Assembly: GCA_028280485.1 (NCBI GenBank)
Contig: JANQLS010000131.1
Span: 1-43,575 of the forward strand
Origin: Planctomycetota bacterium
GTDB lineage: Bacteria; Planctomycetota; UBA8108; JACQVS01
Length of the DNA stretch: 43,575 nt
Direction: 5' to 3'
The notes below the pieces were generated by a model. That model ran no database searches. It worked only from the letters and a program-made list of their open reading frames with translations, and was not told the origin of the DNA. This document shows, piece after piece, positions 7,209 through 15,879 of this stretch; positions within the stretch are counted from its first letter, which is position 1; every line of letters starts with the position of its first letter. The translations under genes were made by a program, and so were the position numbers.

Positions 7209-9938
7209 ATGACAGTCAATCTCAGGCCTTTTAATCTAAGCCTCATTGCTTCAGCTAACAATCCATCAACCTCGTACGCCTCTTCAGCTTTTGGTGAGAT
7301 AGGGATAGCTTTCCTACTAACGCTTCTTCTTTCTACCCCCCTATTGTCACAGTTTCGTCTCGACGGCCATCTAAAGGCTAAAGACACTTCTAATTCCTTC
7401 ATTGAAGTTCCCTTATCCACAATCATTGCCATCGCCCACCAAAAGGGGGAAGAAGCTGAAGCCTTATCCTTTCGAACTTTCGAGATGCATCCCGCGGGGT
7501 GGTTCCGGTTGTCTGGAGTTGAAGGCGACTACACTTTAGCGTTTACGAATCCCGCTCATTACACGCCGCCAAAGATAGTTACGAACCAATTCTTTAAAAA
7601 GGGTGAGAAACTTCATTACCACTTAAAGAGTTCCTTTGATTTCGCGAATTTCTACGACAAAGAATGGGATTCCAAGCCCGCTAAAAGTTACTACCAGCCC
7701 TTCTTTGCGAAAGGAACGAGTATCACTTCGGTTGGATTTAAGCTGGCGACGGATGGTGTGGATGGCTCAGGTCCGAAATCCCAAGAGATCTTGGTTTCCA
7801 TTCATGAGATCCCCCAGCCCGTTGATTCGGAATCAGCTCTGAACTGGCCTCAGATCGGTCCCACAATGCCTGCTCTCAATGTCGATTGTGGAGGTCCCAA
7901 GAACTACTGGTATTCCGTCGGTTGGAATTCCGGTGAAGTCCCCGTTAAGCCTGGGCGTCGATACGCCGTACAGATTCGTCCCAAAGATCCCACCTCAACA
8001 ATTCAAGCTTTCTGGAAACACACCCCCAGCAAAACTCCTGGTATATTCCGAACAGATGAAACAGATAACAAATTTGAACCCTTCAACATTTGGTTGGCGG
8101 TTGGTTCGACGGATAAAGGCTTAACCCTTCCCTACAACAAACGTGTTCATCACAAATTTTCAGAGCTCTCTAACATCGATCAACGCTGGTCCCAAACTTG
8201 GGTCGCTCAGGGGAAGGGATTGGCATCAGTCGTTCTTTACGCAGCAGTCAGCGGAAAACAACCTCCGCTCAATCGTCAGCGAGTTCGCGTTCGTGTTCGT
8301 GAAGATGGTCCTCAAGGAAAAGTCGTGGGAATTGAAAAAATAGCGGTTGGAAATGGAAACTACACCGGAGATGCCTCCTGGGGTCATTTTGTTGCTGCCT
8401 TCAGTCCGAATGAAGTGCCCTTAGTTCCCGGAGAAAAATACGCCATCGAATTTGAAACGATCGAAACATTTCACACGATCGGAGACTTCGTCAATATCAA
8501 AAAGCAGGTCTCAAGCGGTATCCCCGGATTTAATCCCTATAAAAAATGTGCTCCCGATAAGTACCCAGCAGGAACAGCCTACAGAGGCAAGGGCGCAAGA
8601 AAATGTGATTTCGATCTCGATATGCAGATCGTTGAATATGTAAGTGAAAATAAAAATTGGAGCACCCAAGTTCAAAAGAACAATCTCATTCTACAAGGGG
8701 AAATGAATTCATTTCACATTTCAAACGAAGCAGGAGAAGAATATCAAGCGGGTTGGAAGACCTTCAACCATACTCCTGATTCAGTATTTTTTTCAGTAGA
8801 GAAATCCAAAGATGGAAATTCCTATTTTCAATTGGCTATGAAAAGCCCTCAAAAGTCCATCGATGCGGGCTGGGTTCAACGTGTTTCCAATTTGTCGAAT
8901 GACAACACTTACAAGTTAACCGGGAAAGTACGATCGACTTGGCCGTTAAGCCTTGAACAACGATGTGAAATTGGAATTGATCCTACAGGCCAAGTTAAAA
9001 ATTCAAACGCTTCGAGTATTCACTGGAAAGCCTTTCCTCCTCGTCACGGAGAATTTTTAAATTACACTTCTGCTCCCATTCGTCCCGACGAATCTACATT
9101 AAGCATCTGGCTGAGAGCGAGAGTAGGGAAAATCGATCACCGCTTTCCTTTCTTAGGTGACTTTGATGCTTTCGCACTCAGAAAAATGGATTCTGGATCC
9201 CCTCAGCAAGATCAACGCCAGTCTTTTCGGGGACCGACGAACTCGATTCCTCCCGAGTCAGAAGGCCAAAAGTTAAAAAGATTAGAGCTCGTACAAAAAC
9301 GAAGATCCTACATCCCCATCCTCGTTCATCGTGGGGCTACGCGCTTTCATCCTGAAAACACATTAGAAGCTTTTTCCGCTGCCATCGATCGAGGTGCCGA
9401 TGGGATTGAGGTGGATATCAGAAGAAGTACAGATGGTATTCTTTACGTCTTTCACGATAGGACTCTCGATCGTATGACCGATCAAACGGGAAATTCTTTT
9501 GATAAGACTTATCCCGAACTCCTCAGTTGTAGGGTGGGACTTAAAAATTACAAAATTCCCACCCTTGCTTCTGTTTTCACCTTAGCTCGCGACAGAGGCG
9601 CATTAATTCACTTAGATGTGAAAGAGCCTGGCTTAGAAGCCGCGATCCTCCAATTGATCCAGGGATCCGATCTCTGGAATCACATCGTCGAAGTTAACGC
9701 AGGCAACGCCAGCACCATTCGCCACCACCCTAAAATCAAACGTCTTCAATACAAGGGTTGGTTTCCCCAAGACCATCAAAAGGGAGTGAATCTCAAGAAT
9801 GCGCAGCGGAAGTTTCTAAAGAATCCGGGAACGATGATTTTTACAAAGTGGGATCCCATTGAGGCGGTTAAGTTATTGGGAAGAAGGGAGAGTGAAGTTT
9901 TTGTTATTCCTCTTGGTTATTGGCAACAGTGGGAATAA
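7209..9938 (+). CDS. Exported multidomain protein with C-terminal glycerophosphodiester phosphodiesterase domain
   Basis: About 909 residues from the ATG at 7209. The frame is open from a TTG at 7155, so the start is uncertain and neither start has a good Shine-Dalgarno. A hydrophobic stretch (GIAFLLTLLLSTPLL) near residue 32-46 looks like an export signal with a long n-region. Residues ~50-690 are beta-rich, with repeated blocks such as VPLVPGEKYA and VKPGRRYAV, suggesting several sandwich or binding domains that I cannot name. The last ~200 residues are a GDPD TIM barrel: HRGA at about 707, H-P-E-N-T, then G-I-E-V-D and F-H-D, the metal-binding and catalytic set. This enzyme class cleaves glycerophosphodiesters to glycerol-3-phosphate and an alcohol. 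Exported GDPDs scavenge phospholipid head groups. The large N-terminal extension is unusual for the family. Confidence 0.8.
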   Translation: MTVNLRPFNLSLIASANNPSTSYASSAFGEIGIAFLLTLLLSTPLLSQFRLDGHLKAKDTSNSFIEVPLSTIIAIAHQKGEEAEALSFRTFEMHPAGWFRLSGVEGDYTLAFTNPAHYTPPKIVTNQFFKKGEKLHYHLKSSFDFANFYDKEWDSKPAKSYYQPFFAKGTSITSVGFKLATDGVDGSGPKSQEILVSIHEIPQPVDSESALNWPQIGPTMPALNVDCGGPKNYWYSVGWNSGEVPVKPGRRYAVQIRPKDPTSTIQAFWKHTPSKTPGIFRTDETDNKFEPFNIWLAVGSTDKGLTLPYNKRVHHKFSELSNIDQRWSQTWVAQGKGLASVVLYAAVSGKQPPLNRQRVRVRVREDGPQGKVVGIEKIAVGNGNYTGDASWGHFVAAFSPNEVPLVPGEKYAIEFETIETFHTIGDFVNIKKQVSSGIPGFNPYKKCAPDKYPAGTAYRGKGARKCDFDLDMQIVEYVSENKNWSTQVQKNNLILQGEMNSFHISNEAGEEYQAGWKTFNHTPDSVFFSVEKSKDGNSYFQLAMKSPQKSIDAGWVQRVSNLSNDNTYKLTGKVRSTWPLSLEQRCEIGIDPTGQVKNSNASSIHWKAFPPRHGEFLNYTSAPIRPDESTLSIWLRARVGKIDHRFPFLGDFDAFALRKMDSGSPQQDQRQSFRGPTNSIPPESEGQKLKRLELVQKRRSYIPILVHRGATRFHPENTLEAFSAAIDRGADGIEVDIRRSTDGILYVFHDRTLDRMTDQTGNSFDKTYPELLSCRVGLKNYKIPTLASVFTLARDRGALIHLDVKEPGLEAAILQLIQGSDLWNHIVEVNAGNASTIRHHPKIKRLQYKGWFPQDHQKGVNLKNAQRKFLKNPGTMIFTKWDPIEAVKLLGRRESEVFVIPLGYWQQWE

Positions 9939-10009
9939 GCTCAGTAAGTGGAATTTTTAAGAAGTTACTCGATCCTTTTTTATCATTTTTTGTAAAAGAT
10001 CTTCGTTCT

Positions 10010-10531
10010 ATGAGATTGAAATATTCTAAATTCGTCATTATTTCTATTTTCCTCTCAAGCCATTTTTCTTGCAGCATCTTCAATTCGCCAAATCCAAAAA
10101 AATTTGAAGATATAACCCGCTTCGACATTGCTCTAAGATTTACAAAGTTTCGCACGCAGCCCGACAGCCTCGGCTTGAGTACAGAGGATGGTGTTGAGTA
10201 TGAGCTTCTCCATCCAATGGAGGAATCTAAAGAGGTTGGAATCGCCACTCATTTCAGTAACTTAGATTCATTATTGAAACGCTTCCCGAACAGGAGAAAT
10301 ATCATTTCAATTGATATGAATAAATTAACTTCAAAGGAGTGGCCCTCTGATTTGCTGAATAAAATTGAAGATTACTTTCAAGAGCAAGGATTTAAAAGAG
10401 TTTTAATTTTCCAGGTTACCTGCTTTGGAAATTACCCTCTATTAAGAGGGGACCTTACGATGGAAGAATTGTTTCCTGAATTTAAAGAAGAAATCATTTC
10501 GCGTCGGGCTAAAAAGACTTCAAAACCTTAG
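10010..10531 (+). CDS. Small putative lipoprotein of unknown function
   Basis: The frame is open from 9920, but the ATG at 10010 starts a clear signal peptide: basic MRLKYSK, a hydrophobic core, then S-H-F-S-C with Cys21 as a possible lipidation site. The lipobox is not canonical. The mature protein (~150 residues) is mixed alpha/beta with a hydrophobic strand (RVLIFQV) near residue 137. I do not recognise the family. It starts 71 bases after the GDPD gene on the same strand and is followed after 23 bases by the zinc-ribbon/ACP-like gene. Co-transcription of this group is plausible. Confidence 0.65.
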   Translation: MRLKYSKFVIISIFLSSHFSCSIFNSPNPKKFEDITRFDIALRFTKFRTQPDSLGLSTEDGVEYELLHPMEESKEVGIATHFSNLDSLLKRFPNRRNIISIDMNKLTSKEWPSDLLNKIEDYFQEQGFKRVLIFQVTCFGNYPLLRGDLTMEELFPEFKEEIISRRAKKTSKP

Positions 10532-10554
10532 TTTCAAACTTCCACTAAAACACG

Positions 10555-10890
10555 ATGAATTCAAACTGCGATTTTTGCCAAATTGAGGGTGCCTGGAAGT
10601 ACTATAAAAATGCTGAACAAACCATTTGCCCCATTTGTTTAAAATTACTTGAATTTTTCGGGACACTGGGAAGTCCAAGCAGATCACCACCGATTACGGG
10701 TGAGACTAAAATCTCTGATCTCATAGAAGATTCATTAGACCTTGTCGAATTTGTAATGGAATTCGAAGAATCGTTTGCTGAGAAATCTGGAAGCGGGTTG
10801 AGTATTCATGAAAAAGAACTACTTAACGACACCCACCTTACCCTTGGAGAGCTCTCTCGAAAGATTCGAGATTTAGAAATCGATAACTAA
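10555..10890 (+). CDS. Small protein: zinc ribbon fused to acyl-carrier-like domain
   Basis: This 111-residue protein has two parts. Residues 5-8 and 25-28 are CxxC pairs (C-D-F-C and C-P-I-C), a likely zinc ribbon. Residues ~52-108 look like a diverged acyl carrier protein: D-L-I-E-D-S-L-D-L-V-E-F-V-M-E-F-E-E matches the ACP signature in which the Ser (here Ser60) takes the 4'-phosphopantetheine arm, and it is followed by the expected second and third helices. If modified, the protein would carry an acyl group. No ketosynthase or phosphopantetheinyl transferase is nearby, so the pathway is unknown. No good Shine-Dalgarno is visible. The ACP call rests on the motif alone. Confidence 0.65.
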   Translation: MNSNCDFCQIEGAWKYYKNAEQTICPICLKLLEFFGTLGSPSRSPPITGETKISDLIEDSLDLVEFVMEFEESFAEKSGSGLSIHEKELLNDTHLTLGELSRKIRDLEIDN

Positions 10891-10910
10891 CACATTAAAT
10901 AGAGTTGTTC

Positions 10911-11564
10911 ATGAAACGCCTTCTTTCCTACCTTTGGGTTCCCGTCTGTATTGCTTTAGTTACCTTAATTGTAATTTCTTATTTTGATGATTCTTCTACG
11001 ACCAATAATGCCCAAACTCCTGAAGAAGCATTAGAAAAATTCAAAGTGACTATTCAAGAAAATGATTGGGTAAAAATCCACCCCCTCTTAACCAACCGAT
11101 CATTCGCTAATGTCGTCGTATCCAGAATTCAAGTTGCATTACATTCTCCTGATTTCATGCTCATGATGGCTCAAGCAAAAGGATCTGAAAAATTAGAGAA
11201 GAAAAAAGAAATGGTTGCCGATTTTTCCAAATATGAACAAGAGTTAGAGGCCTTGTTAAAGAAGCACAAGGTTGTCATTGGAAAGCTTAAGGATCGAAAG
11301 TACTTCCCTTCAAAAGAACAAAAATTAGAGATATTTAATACTATTGAGAGTCCAGCGATTCTTATGAATAGCTTCGACTCTCTAAATAAGCACCTCATGC
11401 TTGCCGGAAAAAGCCCCAATGTATTTTTACCTCTTTATAAAAAGGCCTTATTGAAAGAGGTCGAAATTCAAGTAGATTCGGCTAAGGGAAAAATAGAGGT
11501 CAATGGGGTTAAAAGAACCATCCAGTTTAAGAAGGTGGATGGATCTTGGCGATTGGATGTTTGA
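10911..11564 (+). CDS. Membrane-anchored protein of unknown function
   Basis: The ATG at 10911 is preferred over an in-frame TTG two codons earlier. The 217-residue product begins MKRLLSYLW and has one hydrophobic segment at about residues 5-24, then a soluble region outside the membrane. The block T-P-E-E-A-L-E-K-F just after the anchor resembles the start of DUF4878/lumazine-binding-like (NTF2 fold) domains. A charged helical middle (residues ~90-130) and a terminal strand pair ending V-D-G-S-W-R-L-D-V, the usual end of such folds, support this weakly. It converges on the ceramidase gene across a MITE-like repeat. Confidence 0.65.
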   Translation: MKRLLSYLWVPVCIALVTLIVISYFDDSSTTNNAQTPEEALEKFKVTIQENDWVKIHPLLTNRSFANVVVSRIQVALHSPDFMLMMAQAKGSEKLEKKKEMVADFSKYEQELEALLKKHKVVIGKLKDRKYFPSKEQKLEIFNTIESPAILMNSFDSLNKHLMLAGKSPNVFLPLYKKALLKEVEIQVDSAKGKIEVNGVKRTIQFKKVDGSWRLDV

Positions 11565-11582
11565 TTTGAAGAATACACATTT

Positions 11583-11690
11583 CCTGTAGAGGCGGGTCTT
11601 GTACCCGCCCTCCTCCGTACAATGAGTAGCCGACTTCAATCCATTGATTCGTTTCAGGAATCGGGCGCCCACAAGGGACGCCCCTACAGG
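11583..11690. repeat. MITE/REP-like element with inverted ends
   Basis: The ends (11583-11594 and 11679-11690) are inverted copies of CCTGTAGRGGCG with one mismatch. Each half contains its own hairpin: arms 11591-11597 with 11603-11609, and arms 11663-11667 with 11679-11683. This layout (TGTAGRGGCGGG...CCCGCC, spacer, GGGCG...CGCCCCTACA) is a known style of dispersed palindromic element in bacterial genomes. It lies between two convergent genes, where it could also act as a bidirectional terminator. No transposase is encoded. Confidence 0.7.
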
Positions 11691-11758
11691 CAGATTTCCA
11701 CTTTTAAATTTTCGAACCTCCTGTTGAGATCCCCTCTGCCAAACCTTAAAAAAATTAG

Positions 11759-13807
11759 CTACGGCAGCTCTCGAATCAAAAAAGTTTTCACTTCAAGGAT
11801 CGTATGCCGCTGCCCGTGACAAAGTTCGAATCCTACCGGACCCTCTTTAAATCGACTCGCTGATTTATAGTTGATCGTCTGGACTCCATTAAGCCAAGCT
11901 TGGATGTGTTCGCCCTCAACTTTAATGTAGTAGTGATTCCAATCCGATTCCTTCACCAAACGGCCGACATGCTTCTGTGGGAATTCATCTAGCATGCCCT
12001 CTCCGCCTTCCTCCCAAAGGCATCCCCAGTAGCCGCTCCCCATGTCCGCTTGATAACCATGAACTTCGTTCAATGATTTGGGTTGAAGACGAAGTCCCAC
12101 TCCTGAATTGGTGGAAGATCCCGTCATTTTTAATACAGCTTGAAGCTCAAAGTTTTTGTAGCTCTTCTTGGTCAGAGCATAATGGTAATCACCCCCTTTA
12201 GATTCACCTCGAACTCTGCCATTTATAAATTTCCAATAGTCCGTTTCAAACTTCCAATCTTTAGAGTTAGTCAGTAGATTCTCCCATCCTTGACCAGCTG
12301 GTTTTCCCGAACTCAGCATTCCTTCTTCAGGCAGAGTAAAAACGAGAGGATTCAAAAGATCATTAATCCGTTGAACGGTTTGATCGACGAGGGATTGTCC
12401 TCCTTCCGGACTAGCGTGGCAACTTTCAGGAACGGCGCTATAACTTCCCCCCTTTACTGCTTCTTTCGTCGGTAAATAGTGAGCAGGCCCGGTGAGTTGA
12501 ACGACAAAGTTGAGATGAGCATCGCTTCTACCTAGAATACGCAATCCATACTCAGTAAAAAGTTCGAATTGATTCGTACAAATGATCACATCGTCAAATC
12601 GCACGATGTGAAGTTCAGTAGAAAATTTTCCTTCAGGGTCTTTTTTTAACTCTTTTTGACGCTCTAAGGTCTGCTTGCGCCAAGATATCGGTCGCGCTAA
12701 ACGCGGAGCACGACCGGGATACTTCTGGAGCTCTTCTTCCAAAGCTTTCATGTGATCTCTGATCGAAGTTTCATGAGATGCACTGAGCTTCCATCCGGGT
12801 AGCCGGATGTTTTCAAAAAGGTGAGTGTGCTTAACTTTAGATCGAACATCTTTCTTGATCACTTCAAAAGTATCGAGAGCAGAATCGGCTACTCGGCGTC
12901 CAAACTCTTCGACCCAATTATCGACGCCTCGAAGTCGACGCATCCGGTCTTCAGCTTCCGTATGAACTTGACGTGTCGTCATTTGATCGCCCGATGGACC
13001 GCACCAGGCAATCACGGTAAAATCTTTACCAAACTTCTTCTGTAGTCGAAGTCTTACGTAGTGCCAAAAATCGGCAGAGAGTTTATCCCCCGCCCCCCAG
13101 GCTTCTTGAGATGGACTCCACACATTCAGTGCGCACGCGATCGGTTGGTACTTAGAGTCAAAAAAGAAAAGAGCAGGGATCCCTTGGTACTCCGGCCCTT
13201 CGGGACCTTTATAATTCGCGCGATGCGTTGGACCTAACAATTGGGCAGAACCATCGAGATAGCTGGGCCTTCGGTTATAAGCTACTTGAGCGTGACCAAT
13301 TCCCCACGCCAATCTTCCTGGTTTCAATTGCGAATAGGCTTTTACGATGGCTTTAGTGACTCGCCCTGTAAAAAAACTCTGATACTCTTTGATCGTCAGC
13401 ACTCCTTCGGGAAGAATAAAATTATCCCGCATCACTACTGGGCCGGCGTGAGTATGAGTGACGCTGATGAAGATTTTACTTACGTCTAATTTCGGTAACT
13501 TCTCAGCAACTGATTTTCGAACGGCGTGAACCATTTCCCAAGGAATATGAACGAGGTCAGCGCTCACGAATACTGACTGTTCACTCACTTGGTTATTCTC
13601 ATCGCGTGACTCCACCACCACCACACTAGCCGTAACGGGAGAATCGACTCCCTTAGAAATTCTTAAATGAAAAAAGCCTTCCAATGCGACGGGTTGGTCG
13701 GGAGTGATACTGACCTGGGCATTTCCGATGTAAAGATCGGCAAAGATAAACTCACCTTGAAAGAGTAGAGACGATAGGCACAGCAGGAGTAGGTTAATTC
13801 GTTTCAT
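11759..13807 (-). CDS. Exported neutral-ceramidase-like protein fused to DUF1080 domain
   Basis: 682 residues. A signal peptide covers residues 1-23 (MKRINLLLLCLSSLLFQGEFIFA). Residues ~25-490 match the neutral/alkaline ceramidase N-terminal domain: I-T-P near residue 35, then T-H-T-H-A-G-P, which supplies zinc ligands, then Y-N-R-R-P. Residues ~500-682 are a DUF1080/3-keto-disaccharide hydrolase-type beta sandwich (W-x-F-x-N-G, then S-G-V-G-L-R, then G-Y-Q-A-D-M-G, ending in V-G-F). In classical ceramidases the catalytic Ser sits in a G-D-V-S-P motif. Here the equivalent stretch reads C-G-P-S-G-D-Q-M, so ceramide hydrolysis is uncertain. Such planctomycete proteins are usually annotated as ceramidases without proof. 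The start ATG lacks a clear Shine-Dalgarno. Confidence 0.85.
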   Translation of the reverse strand: MKRINLLLLCLSSLLFQGEFIFADLYIGNAQVSITPDQPVALEGFFHLRISKGVDSPVTASVVVVESRDENNQVSEQSVFVSADLVHIPWEMVHAVRKSVAEKLPKLDVSKIFISVTHTHAGPVVMRDNFILPEGVLTIKEYQSFFTGRVTKAIVKAYSQLKPGRLAWGIGHAQVAYNRRPSYLDGSAQLLGPTHRANYKGPEGPEYQGIPALFFFDSKYQPIACALNVWSPSQEAWGAGDKLSADFWHYVRLRLQKKFGKDFTVIAWCGPSGDQMTTRQVHTEAEDRMRRLRGVDNWVEEFGRRVADSALDTFEVIKKDVRSKVKHTHLFENIRLPGWKLSASHETSIRDHMKALEEELQKYPGRAPRLARPISWRKQTLERQKELKKDPEGKFSTELHIVRFDDVIICTNQFELFTEYGLRILGRSDAHLNFVVQLTGPAHYLPTKEAVKGGSYSAVPESCHASPEGGQSLVDQTVQRINDLLNPLVFTLPEEGMLSSGKPAGQGWENLLTNSKDWKFETDYWKFINGRVRGESKGGDYHYALTKKSYKNFELQAVLKMTGSSTNSGVGLRLQPKSLNEVHGYQADMGSGYWGCLWEEGGEGMLDEFPQKHVGRLVKESDWNHYYIKVEGEHIQAWLNGVQTINYKSASRFKEGPVGFELCHGQRHTILEVKTFLIRELP

Positions 13808-14039
13808 GAGAGTTTATTATGGATTCAAAGGATTCAGAAACACCGGGAAACTTTTTCTCACCTCAGAGACGAATCATCATCGTGAAGACTTATACATCGT
13901 AACCAGAGGGGATCGACATTGGGGTCACCTTGGAATAACGCGATTAAGGTGTTCACCGCATCCGAGATATTTAAAGCGGCCTCACCATTATTCAAGTACA
14001 GAAAGGAGAACTCAACTGATATCGAGTCGAGATGCACAT

Positions 14040-15626
14040 TCAGTCTTCACAAATTTTATATTCCAAACACGAAAGCTCATCCGAAGACGCATCGATTCCA
14101 CATTCACTCGCTCCGGGAAAGGGAGGAGCCTCTCCACCTAAAAACAGAAAACGGAGTTTATAAATAGGATCGGTTAAATCGATTTCCCCATTGTCATCGA
14201 CATCGAATGCATCTAAACACCCAACTTCGTTTTTACCTGCAAATAAAAATTGTAAGATTCGAATAGGGTCGCTGATATTGATAAGGCCATCGGCATCGGC
14301 GTCACCTCTTAGGAAGGGGTTATCATTCGACTCGCAAGCATCAGGGATTTGGTTCTCATTTAAATCTTTATCGATAGCTTTTTGCGCGTCCACGAAAACG
14401 ATAATCGCTTTATCTTCATCACTAGCGCTCGTAACAAAAATAAGATCTTGAGTGCCATTGTTGTCTAAATCTCCCACAGTAAGATTTCGTGCATTGAAGC
14501 CTAAAGGAAATAGATAGGCATCGGAAAAGTCACCCTCGCCATTATTAATAAAAATAGAAGCATTCTCTACATCTCGATTTGCAGTAACTAAGTCGAGATC
14601 CCCATCTAAATCTAAATCAATAACCTCGACAGCGTTGGTTGCGAGCCCAGCTTTATAAAAATCAAACGTCTCAAAATTCCCTTGCCCATCATTTTTCATG
14701 ACATAAATCCCACTTCCCGATCGACTGGCAGAAATTAAATCGAGATCTCCATCACCGTCGAGGTCTCCGTGGGTGATATGCCTTAACCATCCACCTAATT
14801 GTTGAACAATTGAAACATCGTTGAGTTGCCCCTCGCCATTATTTTTTAATACCCGAACATATCCGGCAAACATGTCTGCAGAAACAATATCGATATCTCC
14901 ATCAGAGTCTAAGTCAGCCGACACTAATGAGAAAGCCATGTTATTGACTAACTTAATTTGAAATACCTCTGAAAAAGTTCTGTTCTTTAGATTTTTATAA
15001 ACTGTGATAAATCCGTAATCAGGGCTGCAGACAATAAGATCCGTAAAATTGTCGCCATCAGTATCCGCAAGACTCAAACCAGCCGGATTGTGAGACCCAT
15101 TATCAAAGTTTGTATTCGTAAAATTTTCACCATCCCCTTCATTCCAGAAAATATTAATAAATGTTGAACCGATGGGACTCACCACAAGGTCATCAAAACC
15201 ATCATTGTCGAGATCTCTTGCCAGAACAACGTAAGGATTAAGTTCGGTATTGAGAGTTTTAACAACAGTAAATTGCCCCTCCCCATCATTGAGTAAAATC
15301 TGAAGTCGCATAGTGTCCCTGACAACGATAGCTAAGTCGAGATCCCCATCATTTTCGACATCCAAAGTCGTCACATAGTACGGATTAAATCCGAGACCCG
15401 AAACTACTTTAGGTGTTCCCAATTGGAAGGTATTTGTCAGGTCACAGGAATCAAGAATTCCATTACCATTGCAATCGAGACTGGGATCCGCATTAATTTC
15501 ATCTTCATCGAGGATTTGATTTAAATTGCAATCCGAAGCCTGAAGATCGATGGCTAAGTTAATATTGAAAAGGAAAGCCCAGAGAAAGATTGCGCGGACT
15601 CTTGATATCAACCCTGACTTTATCAT
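14040..15626 (-). CDS. Secreted FG-GAP/VCBS propeller protein with C-terminal dockerin
   Basis: The frame is open to 15695, but the ATG at 15626 is chosen because AGGA (15633-15636) lies 6 bases ahead and it starts directly on a signal peptide. The product has 528 residues. After the signal, a D-C-N-x-N-x-I-x-D motif pair (typical of planctomycete secreted proteins) leads into seven FG-GAP/VCBS repeats of the form DLDxDGDxDLV...NNGEGxF, each with a calcium-binding loop. Together they should form a seven-bladed propeller. The C-terminal ~90 residues are two dockerin-like repeats (RGDADADG, then DVDDNGEIDLTDPI) and a Cys-bearing tail. It is probably a surface or extracellular binding protein. 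I did not find upstream of it the ECF-like promoter seen for the larger proteins. Confidence 0.85.
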   Translation of the reverse strand: MIKSGLISRVRAIFLWAFLFNINLAIDLQASDCNLNQILDEDEINADPSLDCNGNGILDSCDLTNTFQLGTPKVVSGLGFNPYYVTTLDVENDGDLDLAIVVRDTMRLQILLNDGEGQFTVVKTLNTELNPYVVLARDLDNDGFDDLVVSPIGSTFINIFWNEGDGENFTNTNFDNGSHNPAGLSLADTDGDNFTDLIVCSPDYGFITVYKNLKNRTFSEVFQIKLVNNMAFSLVSADLDSDGDIDIVSADMFAGYVRVLKNNGEGQLNDVSIVQQLGGWLRHITHGDLDGDGDLDLISASRSGSGIYVMKNDGQGNFETFDFYKAGLATNAVEVIDLDLDGDLDLVTANRDVENASIFINNGEGDFSDAYLFPLGFNARNLTVGDLDNNGTQDLIFVTSASDEDKAIIVFVDAQKAIDKDLNENQIPDACESNDNPFLRGDADADGLINISDPIRILQFLFAGKNEVGCLDAFDVDDNGEIDLTDPIYKLRFLFLGGEAPPFPGASECGIDASSDELSCLEYKICED

Positions 15627-15879
15627 TACAATTCCTGCTAATTGAGTTTCGTGGAACGAGATCCCATTTGCTAATATCCACATAGACGGATTCAAAACAC
15701 GAAACCATGCGAGAGAATTAGTTAAATTTTAAACCGATTCCTGTTCTCCCTCAGTATGAATGATCTATATTTTTAAAGTAAAAATAATTCTACTTTTGCT
15801 GCAACAAAACGGGCCTGAATTGAGTCCTACTTAATTCCCTGATAATCCACAAGTACGTCCCCAATCGAATAAATATCAT

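Noticed and set aside
13806..14167. Two short plus-strand open frames between the ceramidase and FG-GAP genes
   Set aside because: They lack a Shine-Dalgarno and recognisable composition, and run into the opposite-strand FG-GAP gene. Treated as chance frames.
15627..15879. Search for the ECF-like promoter upstream of the FG-GAP dockerin gene
   Set aside because: No TGTCCC-N17-CAGTT-like pair was found there on the minus strand, so this gene is left out of the proposed regulon.
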